Origin: Vanilla planifolia
Taxonomy: Eukaryota > Streptophyta > Magnoliopsida > Asparagales > Orchidaceae
DNA length: 64,000 bases
Reading direction: 5' to 3'
Assembly: GCA_023846275.1 (NCBI GenBank)
Contig: JAIUJO010000069.1
Coordinates: 1,126,742 to 1,190,741 of the forward strand
Shown: piece after piece, positions 48,992 through 62,390 of the stretch
Layout of the letters: the number at the start of each line of letters is the position of its first letter
Position numbering within the stretch: position 1 is the first letter of the stretch
The notes under the pieces: model-generated
The model's input: the letters and a program-made list of their open reading frames with translations, nothing else
What the model was told of the DNA's origin: nothing
Databases searched by the model: none
Translations under genes and position numbers: made by a program

Positions 48992-51900
48992 TATACACTC
49001 GAATAACTTACACACTCACACACACATAGAAGCAGACATGCATGCACACACACCTTCACACATACCCACACATTCACATATATGTAGACCCACATGCACA
49101 CACAAAGGAAAACATATGCACGAAAGCCCTTACACTCAAACACGTATGTACATACACACAACTGTACACACATGCACAAACATACACCTACATAGATGTA
49201 CACACATGCACATACACATTTGCACACCCACATGAACATCAATGAGCACACAAAGGCACACACATGCAATCTTTTGGGCACACACACATGCACATACACA
49301 CACACATGCACACACACAAACACACACACATAGTCACATAGGCAAACACACATACAAACAAAAATATGCCTACACATACATGTATGCACACACAAACATA
49401 AGACAAAACACAATCATGCTCACACACATGCATGCACAATCACACATGCACACATGCACACACATAAACATGCACACATACTCACTCACACAGACACATG
49501 CACACACCCATACAAATGTACATGCACACACACACACACATGCAACCACATATAAACATGTGCATGCATGCACACACATGCACATATTCACACAAAGATG
49601 CACACATATACACAAGCTCGCACACACACCCATGCACACGAATACAAACACACACCAGTGTACTTTGTACACACACAAATGAATGCTCAAGCACACACAA
49701 ACACAAATGCATGTATGTATGCACACACACACACACACCAATCACATACCCCACATCCACATGCTCACTATTATGTACATTTGCACACACAAACATACAC
49801 ATACCCACACACTCATGCACACACACACAAGCACACCCACTTGCACAAGACACACACACACATACACACATGCATACAAAAACACACATACACACACATG
49901 CAAACACATGCAGAAGGACATACACACACATACACACAAATATGCATGCATGCACACACATGCAGTCATTTAGACATAAGCACATGAACACACACATGCA
50001 CATGCACATACACATGTGCAGGTACACACATGCATTTACACATGCATGTGTAGGAACACGAAAACATGCACATGCACATGCATACATAGGCACACCCACA
50101 CACACAAGAATGCATAGACACAAACATGTTCGAACACATGAACAAATGTACAAACAAACTCACATGCATGCACGTGTACACATATGCAAACACACTCACA
50201 AAGATGCTCACATCCACACACTAATGAACACACACATGCTTATACACACATGTGACAAATGAACACATATAGACACACACACAAACACACACACACACAC
50301 ATATGCACATACAAACACAATACAATATGCACATATACATGCATCCACATGCACTTGTGCACACATATGCATAGACATAGGAACAGACACATGCACTCAC
50401 ACTCTAACACACAAGCATACACATTCACATAGAAATGAAAAAAATGAGCAAACAAATAAACACACATACATACACATGCACATAGGCATGGACAAACACA
50501 CATGCATGTGCACACACAATCAAGTATATGCTCACATGCACATACACACCTATACACACTCACTTGTATGCATGCACAAAACTACTACACAAAAGCTCAT
50601 ACACAAAGACACATAAGTAGCACAAACATTCTTTTGCATAATAAAATGAACACTCACACTCATATGCACACACTCATCAAACCATATCTATTAAGATAGA
50701 CATGCATGCATGTACACATATATACATGCACACACATACATGCATGCACCTATACAAACACACATACACAAATGCACAAAAATAATAAAAGATGCTTGTG
50801 TGCATAGACGTACTCGTGCACACTCACACATTCACATATAAATACACATAGGCACCCAAACATGCATATAAGCACATAGGAACACATGCACACATGCATG
50901 CACACAAACTCATACACATGCACTCACATATGCAAACATCTATGCAATCACACACAATTAGAGACACACACATATGCTTGTACACACATACAAACATAGA
51001 AACACACACACACTCATAAACATATGCACAAATAGTCACACACTCAAACACATGCTTGCACATGAATTGAAGAGCACATGCACACCTACGCACCCACACA
51101 CACGTGTGCCCACATGCACATGCACACAAGTACACACATATGCACTCATGTAGTTGCACACAGACAAAAACCCCAAACACACTTACAAAAAATAAAGGCA
51201 TACACATGCACGCATGCACACACCCATACTCATGTGTGCACTTAGACATAATTACCAATACGTGTTAGACAAACACACATACACACACATGCACTCGTAT
51301 GCACATGCATATGCACACGCACACATGAGCATATACAAATACACACACACACTAACACATATGCACACACACATGGATGTACAATTGAACATGCATGCAA
51401 ACACACATATTTACATACACATGCATATGCATGACCACACACACATGTGAACATGCACACATGTGCATGTACAGACCAACACAAACACATGTACATGCAC
51501 ATATGAATCCTCGCACATGCACACACATGCTTATAGACATGTGTGCACACATGCACGTGTGCCTACATGCATACACATGCACACACCACACAACCACCCA
51601 CATGTACACATGTGAATGCATAGAATTTATGAAAGATACACAAAAGCTTGCACGAACATACACATGCACACACATGGACATACATATAAGCACATATGCA
51701 CATGTGTACACACACACACACATGCATGCACCTACACACACCTACACACACATACACACACACACACACCTACAGACACATACACACATGGACATGCACA
51801 CCCACACACAGACTTCTATATACCCAAATATATGCACATAAGGACATAAAGCATGCACACATGAATACAACCATAGACACACACAAGCATATAGGTAGAC

Positions 51901-52357
51901 ACATGCACACACACAAGCACCCTCACACACATGCACAGACATGCATGCATACATGAACACACATGCATATACTCTCATGTAGATTCACAACTATACATAG
52001 AACACACATAAAATATACAGACATATGCATAGAAAAAGACATGCACATAAACACACATGCATATGCAAACATGCACCCCCTACACACACTAACAAGTATA
52101 GACATGCATGTTTTAACTCACCTGCACATATGCACACATGTAGACAAGTACAAACATGCACACACACAAACAAACACATATGCACACATGCACTCTAATA
52201 TGCAGACATAGGCACATACCCACACTTTCATGCACAAGTAGCAAATGCTTTTGTATTGATAAACATGTAAATGCATGCACACAAAAGCAAACAACAGCAC
52301 ATGTGACCATATACTTGCATGCACATGCACAAATGCATAGACACTCACATTCTCTTG

Positions 52358-52373
52358 CACACATATGAGTGTG
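52358..52373. other. Strand-switch junction, CA phase to TG phase
   Basis: CACAC, then ATATGA, then GTGTG forms a 5-bp stem with a 6-base centre exactly where the array changes strand. Homology to the left arm in reverse complement ends at 52,361 (partner 22,843). To the left of this point the sequence is CA-phase and unrelated to what follows 22,843. Confidence 0.9.
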
Positions 52374-55300
52374 CATGTTTTTGTGCAATGCATATGTCTA
52401 TGCATGTGTGGGTGTAGTTGTGTTTGTGAGTGAGTGTGTGCTCTTACATATTTGTTTAAGTGCATTTATCTATGCTTATGTATGTTTATATGTGTGCTTG
52501 TTTGTGTGGTGCATATACAGAAACATGCATGTCCTTGTGTGTATGTGTGCATGCATATGTGGATGTGTATAAGTTGGGGGTGGTTGTCTATATTTATGTG
52601 CATGTCTATGTGTGGTTGTGCATATGTATGTGTGAAATTGTGTGTGTACATGTGTGTTTGTGTTAACATGTGTGCAAACTAGTGAATGTGAGTGAGTGTG
52701 TGTGTGTGTATAGGCATGCATAAAAGCATGTGTGTGTGTGTCTATATGAGGGTAGGGGTATTTGTGTTGGAATTTGTGTGTGTGTTTGCATGTGTGCATG
52801 CATGTGTGTATGAGTGTAAGTGTGCACATGTGTGTGTAAGTGCTTGCATTGGTGCATGTGTGTGTTTGAATGTTTGGGTGTGTGTGTGCTTCTTTGTGCA
52901 TGTGTGTATGGTTGTGTGTGTATATGATACTTACACATGTGCATGTGTTAATGTGTGCATGTGTGCATGTGTGTGCCTTTGCACACACATGTGTGTATGT
53001 GCATGGACACGTGTACATGTGTGTGTGTAAGCATGCATATGTGAGTTTATGTGCATAGGCATCTGAGTGGGTGCATCTCCAAGTGTGTATGCATGTGCAA
53101 ATGTGTGCATGTGTGTTTGTGAGTTTGTGTATGCATATATACGTGTGTTTGTTTATTCTTATGTATGTGTTTGTGGGTGATATTGTGGGTTTGTGTATGC
53201 ATGTATTTATGTGCATCAATTTTTGTGTGTGTGTGTGCGTGCTTCTTCATGTGTGCATCTATGTGTGCATGTGCAAGTGTCTCTATGTGCAACTATCTAT
53301 GATCTATCAGTGTTCAGGTGTGTGTGGGTGTAGGTGCATAAACTTTAACATATGTGTATGCATGTGTTATGCATGTGCATTCTTTTATTTGCATATAATT
53401 TTATATGTGTCTATGCATGTTGTATGTGTGTGTGTGTGTGTGCATTTGTGTGTTTGTTCATGTGTGTGTACGAGTGCATTTGCATGAATGTATGCATGGT
53501 GCATTAGTGTATGTGCTGTGTGCATGCATGTGAGTGTGTGTTTGTGTGCATTTGCATGTGTGTTTGTGAGTGTATATTCACATGCATTTTTGTGTGTGTG
53601 TGCCTACTCATGTGTATGTGTGTATGCATGTGTCTATTTGTTGTATGTGCTTGTTTTTGAATCTGTGTGTGTATGCAAGCATATGTGTATGTTTGTGTGG
53701 GCATGCATATGTGTTTGCATGTGTACATGTATGTTCTCTTGTGAATGTGTGTGCATGTGCATATATATGTGTGTGTGTGGGAGTGTGTATGTGCATGTGT
53801 GTGTGTATGCATGTATGTTTATGTGCTTGTTTGTTATGTGTGTACATGTGTGCATGCATGTGTGTTTGCGTGTGCACACGTGCATGCTTGTGTGCATGTG
53901 TATGTGTTTGCATGTATGTGTGAGTATTTGCATGTGTGTGAATACATATGTCTAAGTATTTATCATGCATGTGCAAGTGTATTTTTGTGTCTCTATGAAT
54001 GCTTTTATGCATGTGAGTTTTGTTTGCATGTGTGAATATGAATGTGCATATGTGTGTGTGTGCATGCTTGTGTGAGTATACATGCACATATGCGTATGTG
54101 CTTCTGTGTTAGCATTTGTACGTATGCATGTGTCCATGCATGTGTGTGTGTGTGTGTCCATTTTTCTATATGAGTGCATGTCTATGAGACTACACATGCA
54201 TGTGTGAGTGTTAGTGTGCATGTGCATATATATGCATGTGCTTATGTATGTGTGTGTGTATTCATGTGTATGTGTGTGTGTGTGTGGGGGTGCACGTGTG
54301 TGTATCTGTGTGTGTGCATGTGTGCTTGTGTGTATGTATGCACTTTTTTTGTGCACCTATGTGTACAAATCTTCTTGTGTGTGTGTATGTGTGCATGCAT
54401 GTGTGACCATGCATATGTGTGTGTGTGTGCTTGTATGCAAGTGTGCATCTATGTGTGTGTGGGCATGGGTGTATGTGTGTGTGCATTTGCTTGGGTAGGC
54501 ATGCATGCATTTTCTAGTGTGCTTGCACTACTATGTTTATGTACCTTTGTATGCTTGTGTGTGTCTGTGTGCATGTGTGCTTGTATGAGTGCTTGCTTAT
54601 GTGATTGTACATAAGTGTATGTGGTTATGTGTGCACATGTCCATTGGTGCATATCTTTTTGTCATGTGCATGTGCATGTGCTTTATGTGCTTATGTGTGT
54701 GTGATGGTTCATGTCCTTGTCTATGTGTACATGTGTCTGCATGTGTGTGATTGTATGTGTGTGTCCGTATGTGTATGTGCATATAAGTGTACATATGTGT
54801 GTACATGTGCATCTCTGTGTGTGTGTGCACGTGCCTATGTGTGTTCATTATTGTGTGTGTGTATGTGTGTGCATGTGCATGACTACATGTGTGTCTGTGT
54901 GTGAATGTGCATCCAAGCACATGTGTGTGTGTGTGTGAATGTGTGTGTGCATGTGTAGGTTTGCGATTGTACATGTGTATACATTTGTGTGCACATTTGT
55001 ATTTGTACATGCATGTGTGGTGTCTTTGTGTTAGCTTGTGTGTGTGCTTGCATGTGCATGTGTATTGTTTGTGCATGCATATGTACATGTGTAGGTGAGT
55101 TTGTGTGTGCACATGTATGTCCTTTTGTGCTACTATACATGCAAATTTATGTGCATGTGTGTATGCATGCACGTACTATGTGTGTATATGTGTGTGTGCA
55201 TTTGTGTACATATGCACAAGTATGTCTATGTGAGTGTGTATGTGCATATGTGCACATGTGTGACTTTGTGTACTTTTGAGTATGTGTGCATGTGCATTTG

Positions 55301-55589
55301 TGTGTGTTTGCTTCTGGGAGTGTGTGGGAGCATGTGTGTACTAATGTACGTATGTGTGCATGCCAATGTGTGTATGTGCATGTATGAGTGTCAGTGTTCA
55401 TGCACACGTGTGTGTTTCTGCATGCACATGTGTTTATGTGGATGTGTGTGCATGTGTATATGCATACATGTGTGTGTGTGGTTGAGTGTACATGTAAGTG
55501 TGTGCATGAAAGTGTGTGTGCATTTATGTTTGAGCATGTTTTTGTGTGAGTGAGAGCACATGTGTGTGTATATGCAATACATATGCATG

Positions 55590-55613
55590 TGTGTGTGTGC
55601 ATGCACACACACA
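55590..55613. repeat. 24-bp perfect palindrome (TG run, GCATGC, CA run)
   Basis: Twelve paired bases centred on a CATG. It lies at the position matching the left-arm palindrome at 19,043-19,064, but the outer bases differ: TG5 here against GTGCATGTG there. Confidence 0.85.
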
Positions 55614-58537
55614 TGTGTGCCTATGCAATTGTGTGCATGCATGTGTGTTTACTTGTGTGCATGTGTACTGATGTTTATGTTTGCATGTGTGTGCTTGTGC
55701 ATGTGTTTATGTTCCTATGTGTCAATACATTTGTGCTTGTGTGTGCATATGCATGTGTTGTTGTGTGCATTAATGTCGATTCATTTGTGTCTATGCATGT
55801 GTGTGTGAGAGCAAGTTTGTATGTGTGTGCATGTGTGGGGGTATGCATATGCTGTTGTTCGTGTATGTGTATGCCTACATCTAAGTTTGTGTGTGTGCAT
55901 ATGTGCATGTGTGTGTTTATTAGTGTGACTGTGTGCCGGTGTTTTTGCATGAGTGAGTGTGTGTGTGTATGCATGTGTGTGTTTGTATGCAATCACATGT
56001 GTCTGTGTGTTGGTGCATGTGTGTGTTTGTTCATGTGTGTGTGTATGTGTGCATATGTGCATGTGCATGTGCATGTGTGATAGTACATGTGTTTACATTT
56101 TTGTTTTTGTGTGAGGGTGTTCATATGAGTGTAGTGTGTGTGCATGTGTGTAGGTGCATTTATGTGTTCACTTATATATGCATGTGTTCTAGTTTGCATG
56201 CATGTTTGATTATGTAGATGTATGCTTGCTTATGTACGTGTGTGCATATGTGTGTGCATGTGTTTTTGTGTTGGTGTGTGTCGGTGTGTGTGTGTGCATA
56301 CATGTGCATTGGTATATCTATTTGTGTGCATGTGTGTGTGTGTGTGCTTGCATGATTGTGGCTATTTATGTAAGTCTGTGTGCATGTGCATGCACGTGTG
56401 TGGGCATGTGTGTGTGCTTGGGTGTGCATGTGTTCTTGTGTGTGTGTATGCATGCATGTGTGTATGCACATGTGTGTGTGAGTGCATGTTTTGTTTGTGT
56501 GTGTATGCATCCTAATATGTGTTCATGAGCATGTGTATATGTGTATGTTTTTGTTCATATATGTGTATGGGTGATTGTGTATTCATATGTTTGTTTATGT
56601 GTTTGTGCATGTGTGCGAGCATGAGTTGATGTGGGTGTGTTCAAGCGTGTGTCTGTGTAGTTATGTGGGTGCATGTGTGTGTGATAGTATTTGTGTGCAT
56701 GTGTGTGTGTGCATGTGTATATGTGTGTGTGTGAGTGTGCATGTGTTCTTATGCTTAAACATGTGTTCAAATACCTGTGTATGTAAGTGTGCATATATGC
56801 ATGTGCATACAAGTGTACATATGTGTGTACATGTGCATCCATAGGTATGCATGTGTGTGCATGCATATGCATGTCTTTAGGTGTGTTTGTATGTATATGT
56901 GCATATGATTTGTGCATGTGCTTATGTCTGTGTGCATTGGTGCTTGAGTGTTTGCATATGTCTGTGTGTGTGCAAAGGTGCATGTGAGTATGCATGTTTG
57001 TGTCTATCCCTATGGATGTGTGAGAATTAATGTGTGTGTGCTTGTATGTGCATATGAGTTTGCATGTGTGTGTGTGCATGTGTAAGTCTCTGTACACATG
57101 TGTTCATGTGTATGTGCATGCATATGTGTGTGTGCATGTTTGTGCATGATCATGTGTGTATGCAAATCCATGTTTATCCATGTTTGTCTGTAAGCATATG
57201 TATGTGTGCATGTTTGTCTATGTATAGTTGCATGTGTTTATGTGCATGTGCCCACATTTGTGATGTGTGCCATCAGAGTGTGTGGGTGTGTGTGTGTGCG
57301 TCCATTCAAGTATGTACATGTGTGCATGTGTGTGTCTATGTGTGTATGTGTTCATGTGTGCATGCATGTGTGTGTGTGTATTTGTTCATGTCTATGCATG
57401 GGTGTGCAGGTGTGTGTGTGTGTGCATATATGTATGTCAACATGTGTATGTGCATGTGTGTATGCGAGTATCTATGTGTCTATATACATGCATGGGCATA
57501 GGTGTGCGCTCATGTTTGTGTATATATGTGTCTGTATATATGTGTGAGTGCTTGTGTAAGGATGTGAGCATGTGTGTGTACATTCATGTGTGCATGTGTG
57601 TGTTTGTAGGTGTGAGTGCATGTGTATGTGCATATATGTGTGCATATGAACAAGTGTTTGTGGGTGCATTTATGTGCATGCATATTGATGCATGTGTGGT
57701 TGTTTATGCTGGCATACATGTGTGTGTGCCTATGTGTGTATGTGTGTTCCTATATATGTGCATGTGTCTGTGTATGTGTATATGTGTTTACATATGTGTG
57801 AGTGAGTTTGTGTGTGTGTGTGTGTACATGTGCGTGTGACTGCATATGTGTAGGCTTGTGCATTAGTATGTGTGTGCACTTGTGTGTGTTTGTGCGTGTG
57901 GATGCTTTTGTGGATTATGTGCTTGTGCATACAAGTGTGTGTTCCTTTATGTGTGTATGTGTTTTTGTTCTCATTTGCATGCATGTTCTTGTGTATTTTT
58001 ATGCATGTGTGTGTGTGTGTGCATGGTGTGTATGTTTGGGTGTGTGTAGATGAGCATCTACGTGCATCTACTTGTTTGTGCTTTGGTATGTGTGTCTTCT
58101 TATGTGTACAATTGCGTGAGTACATTTGTATGTTCATGTATCTATGATTTTGTTTGTTTATGTGTGCATGCTTGTATGTAGATGTATTTGCTTATGTGTA
58201 TTTGGAAGTGTGCATGCATGTTTGTGTGTGCATGTGTTCATGTGTGTGTATGTGCTTGTGTGTGTGTGTGTGCAACCATATGTGTGTGTATGTACTTGTA
58301 CCTATGTGTGTGTGTGCATGTTTTTGTTTACATGTACACCTGTGTGTGTACATGCACATATGTGTTAATGTGTGTGTGTGTGTATGTTTGTGAATGCATG
58401 TGTGCTTGTGAGCATGTGTGTATATGTTCATGTGTGCATGCAGTTGTACTTATGTGTTGTTGTATGTGTGTGTGTGCATTCCACATGCTTATGTTCATGG
58501 CAAGTGTGTCTACATTTTTGTATGCATGTTTATCGAT

Positions 58538-58586
58538 GGGTTTGTGTTGGTTTATTTTGGTTTGTACAGGTTTATGTGGGTTTGTG
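58538..58586 (+). repeat. GGTTTRT cluster, less CA/TG-like patch
   Basis: Five GGTTT words with irregular spacing of 8 to 12 bases. The matching left-arm stretch (about 16,285-16,330) is also atypical, with GATCTACGATAAACG and an A-run, but has no GGTTT series on the matching strand. Confidence 0.7.
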
Positions 58587-59959
58587 CATGTGTGTTTGTA
58601 TGTATGCATGTGTGTATAGATGTGTGCACAATTCTATGTGAATGTGTGTGCATTTGTGCATACATATGTGTGTACTTGTGTGTGGATGTGTATATATCTA
58701 TCTGTGTGTGTGTGAGCATCTACATGTTAGTGTGTAGGTGTGAGTGTATGCATGTGCATGTGTGTGCACTTGTGTATGTGCCAGTTGCATATGTTTGTGT
58801 ATGTGTATGTGCATACATTTGTGTATGTGTATCTTTTTGTGTGTGTGTGTGTATACATGTGGATGTGCATGAGTGTATGTGTGTGTGTGTGCTTGAGCAT
58901 GTGCTTATACATGTGCATATGAGTGTGTGCTTGTACGTAATGTGCAAGCATATGTGTGAGTACTTGGGTGAACATTTGTGTGCATGTGCATGCATGTGTA
59001 TGTGTTTGCATTTGTGCACATGTGTCCATGTAAGTACATGCATATATGTGCGTGTTTATCTACAAGTGCATGTGTATGCATGTGTGTGTAAGTGGTTCCA
59101 CATGTGTGTGTACATTTGCATATGCATTTACATTTGTTTCTATTTTTGTGGGCATGTGTGTGCATGCAAGTGCCTGTGTGGGCATGTGTGTTTGTTTGTG
59201 TCAATGTGTATATGTGTGTTTGTGCATGTGTGTATGGGTGTGTCCATCTTTCTATGTATGTGTATGAGCATGTGGTCGTGCATGTTTGTGCCTCCATGTG
59301 TGTGCGAGAGAGTGCACGAGTACATGTGTTTGGGTGTGTGTTTGTGCATGTCATCTTGTGCACCCATGTGTGTACATGAGCATGTGTATATGTGTGCATG
59401 CATGCAAGCATGCATGTGTGTGCATATGCATGTGCATGTGCTTGTATGTGTGCATGTATGTGTGTTTGTGTGTTCTTTTGTGCATGCCTCTATGTGTGTG
59501 TGTGTGTGTGCTTATGTGTGCATGTATGATCAAGTATGTGCTTATGCATATCTATGCTTTTGTGTGTTTGTACTTTTGTGCATGTTTGTTCTTGTGGGTG
59601 TACATGCATTGATGAATGCATGTGTATGTGTGTGACATGTGAGTGTGCAAGCTTGCATTTGTGTGTGGGTGGGTGTGCATGATTGTGTGTTTGAGTGTTT
59701 GTGTTTGTATGTTTGCTTATTTGTGTGCATGTGTGTATTTGTGTGTGAGTGTGCATATATGTAGGTTTATGTATGTGTGTGTGTTGTGTTTGCATTGTAT
59801 GAGTGCATGTAGGTGTGGGTATATGTGGATGTGTGTGCATGTGTATATGTGTGTCTCTCTACAAATGTGTGTGTGTGTGTATGCATATGTAAATGTGTAC
59901 ACATGTGTGTGGATGTGTGTGTGTGCATATGCATGTCTATGGGCATATGTGTGCATTTG

Positions 59960-61410
59960 TATATATGTGTTGGCATGTGTTTGAATGTGTGCATGTGCTT
60001 ACATTAGTGTGGGCACATATGTGCTTGTGTTTGCCTCAACAATTGGGTGTGTGGGTGTGTGTGCATGCTTGTGAGTACATGTGTGTATTTTTGTGCATGT
60101 GTGTGTGATTGTTCATGATTTGTGTGTGTGTGTGTGTGGTTGTTTGTGTGTCTACATGTGTGCACATATAAGTGCATGTGAGTGTGTGTGGATGTGGGTT
60201 TCTCTCTATGTACATGTGCATTTGTGCTTGTCTATCCATTTTTGTGTTTATGGGCAAGTGTTTATTGTATGTGTGATTGTGTATGCACATGTGTGTGTGC
60301 ATATGCATGTGTAATATTGTGTGTGTATATGCATATGGCTGCATGTGTGTGTGTGTGTATGGGTGTGGACGCATTTGCCTGTGTGTGTTGTGTATATGTA
60401 AGTGCATGGTACTATGTGTGTGTGTTAAAAAGTGTGTATTAGTGTGCATGTGCATGTGCATATGTGTGTATATGCATGTGATTGTGTTTATGTGTGTGAG
60501 TGTTTGTGTATGTGTGTACACATGTCTGTGTGTGAGTGATTGTGTGTGCTATGCTTGCATGTGTGTCAGTGTGTTTGGGTTTGTGTTTTTGTGCATGTGC
60601 ATGTGTGTATGCATGTGTGTTTGTGTGCATGTGTGCTTATGTGTGCATGTACGTGTATGTGTTACTGCATATACGTTTGTATTCCTTTATGTATGTGTAT
60701 TTATGCATGTGGGTGTGCATGTATGTTGTTTTTTGTATGCATGTGTGTACGTTTGTCTATTTGTGTTGTTGTGTGCATGAGCATGTGTGTGCACAAGTGT
60801 ATGTGTTTGTGTGAGTGTGTGTATGATATGATTTTGCATGTGTATGCATGTGTATTTGTGTGTGTACATGTATAGGGGGTGTAGTAAGTGTGTATGCAAG
60901 TGTTTTTGCATGTGTGTGTGCATGCTTATGCACCTATGCCTGTGTGTGTGTGTGTGTGTTTGTGCATGTGTTTTATATGCATAGGCATGTGCATACACAT
61001 ATATGCTTTTTTGTGCATACACATATGTGTGTGCATGCTTATGCACCTATGTCTGTGTGTGTGTGTGTTTATGGATGTGTTTATGTGCATAGTCATGTGC
61101 TCATGTTTGTGTTTTTGTGCACACACATATGTGCGTGATCATTGGTGTGGATCTATGTAGGTGTTTCTATTTGTGTGCATGTGTGTGTTTGTGCATATGT
61201 GTGGCATGCATATGGGCACATATGTATGAATGTTGGTGCATGTGTATTGGTTCAGGTTTTTATGTACATGTGCATGTGTGTGATTATGCTTGTGTCTGCA
61301 TGTATACATATATTCTTATGTGTGTGTGTTTGTGTGTGTGCATTCATACATGTGTGTGTGCTTTGTATAGTTGTGTGGGTGTAAGGGGTGTGTGTGTATG
61401 TGTGCATATG
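59960..61410 (-). repeat. Extra 1.4-1.5 kb present only in the right arm
   Basis: Left-arm homology is continuous up to about 59,956 (partner about 14,930) and resumes at about 61,410 (partner about 14,985). The interval between has no separate left-arm place. Bases 60,036-60,880 are instead a diverged direct copy of about 61,570-62,390. Shared words include GGTTGTTTGTGTG (60,139 and 61,674), a CCATTTT-GTTTATGG phrase (about 60,236 and 61,757) and TGTTGTTTTTTG (about 60,723 and 62,227). The shift is about 1,500-1,535 bases. Confidence 0.75.
60911..61131 (-). repeat. 113-bp tandem duplication inside the extra segment
   Basis: GCATGCTTATGCACCTATG occurs at about 60,920 and 61,033. Both copies continue with a TG run, an ATGCATAGGCATGTGC-like word and TTTTTGTGCAYACACATA. 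Confidence 0.82.
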
Positions 61411-61569
61411 CATATGCTTGTGGGTATGTGTTTGTGTTCTTGTGTAGGTGTGCATGAATGTGTGTGTATATTTGTGCATTTGTTTGAGTGTCTGCATGCA
61501 TGCACGAGTGTGTGTGTGTGCTTGTTTGTTTGTGTTGTGTTTATGTGATTATGTGCTTGTTTGTTCACG

Positions 61570-62390
61570 TGTTTGCATATGTGTTCCCACACGTGTGTGT
61601 GTGCCTATGAGTATGTGTGTGTGTTTCTTTGTGGGCGTGCAAATTCGCAAGTGCATTTGTGTGTGCATGTGTGTGGTTGTTTGTGTGCTTACATCTACAT
61701 GCATGTGGATGCATACAATTGTGTGGGAGTGAGTTTGTTTCTATGTGCATGTCTACCCATTTTCTTGTTTATGGTGAGTCTTTTGTGTGCATATGTGTTT
61801 GTGTATAAGTGTATGGTTGTGTGTGGGTGTGCAGGAGTGCACATGCATGTGCATGCATTCGTGTGAGTGTGTTGTGCATGCTGGAGTGCATGGCACTACG
61901 TGGATGCGTGTCTGTGAGTGTGCATGTTCTTTTACATTTGTGTGTATATGCATGTGATTGTGTTGTGTATGTATGTGTGTGAGTGTGTGTGTACACATGT
62001 GTGTACAAGTATTAGTGTACGAGGGAGTGTCAACGTACGTTTGTGTGTGCTATGCTTCCATGCATTTAGGTGTATGTGGATGTGTATTTGTTTATGAGGG
62101 TATGCATACATGTGTATATACATGTGTGTATGCATGTGTGTGTATACGTATATGTGTTTGAGCATGTGCATGTGTTCCTCTATATGCGTGTGTGTGTGTG
62201 CTTATGTGTGTGTATGTGTGTGCATTTGTTGTTTTTTGCATGCATGTGTGTATGCATGTGTATTTGTATTGTTGCGTGCATGTGTATGTGTGTTTGTGTG
62301 TTTGTGTGCAAGTGTATGTGTATGGGTGAGTGTGTGTGCATGTGTGTGGGTTTGCATGTGTGCATGTGTATATGCGTGTGCATATGTGTG
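61570..62390 (-). repeat. Right-arm sequence copied at 60,036-60,880
   Basis: This is the right-arm copy that aligns directly to the left arm, at about 14,800 down to about 14,000. It keeps the left-arm phrases with AACAACCACACACATGCAC and AATTGTATGCATC in reverse complement. It resembles the left arm more closely than the 60,036-60,880 copy does. Confidence 0.78.

Larger units (their letters stand above)
808..52360 (+). repeat. CA-rich satellite-like array, CA phase on + strand
   Basis: About 51.5 kb of CA dinucleotides interspersed with CATG, CATA, TATG, GCAC and CAAA variants. Most stretches keep strict purine-pyrimidine alternation, because the common variants are C to T at pyrimidine positions and A to G at purine positions. 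Pure CA runs are short, generally under 30 bases, so this is an old, mutated and segmentally duplicated array rather than a fresh microsatellite. Translation gives His-Thr-Met-Cys strings on + and Cys-Val-Met strings on -, both open over the same bases, with no domain, signal sequence or codon structure. I see no gene, RNA gene or mobile element in it. Sub-blocks with internal structure are listed separately. Confidence 0.95.
22844..52360 (+). repeat. Spacer between inverted arms: CA-phase array
   Basis: 29.5 kb of CA/CATG array between the inner edges of the inverted arms. It has the same composition and orientation as the left arm and no gene, RNA gene or transposon that I can see. It contains the only long pure microsatellite of the array (31,421-31,507), several short tandem duplications and three short hairpins, listed separately. 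Somewhat less CA-like patches lie near 27,875-27,925 (A-rich) and 32,815-32,880 (GATAAAGATAAAC-type words), too short to identify. Confidence 0.85.

Noticed and set aside
49498-50262. Open frame of 254 codons, a His/Thr-rich product
   Set aside because: CAC, ACA, CAT and ATG codons from the CA array give His-Thr-Met strings in any frame that avoids TAA, TAG and TGA. A 223-codon frame on the other strand covers most of it. The His-rich look suggests a metal-binding protein but is a translation artefact.
808-52360. CRISPR-like regular spacing of CATGCACACA words
   Set aside because: There are no constant-length repeats with unique spacers. Word spacing varies and the intervals are themselves CA repeat.
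58418-59635. Longest open frame, 405 codons on +, a Cys/Val/Met/His-rich product
   Set aside because: It is composed of codons made by TG/CATG repeats (GTG, TGT, ATG, CAT, TGC). The opposite strand is open over much of the same region, and the matching left-arm region (about 15,210-16,380, - strand) is broken into several shorter frames. No domain, signal or splice evidence was seen.
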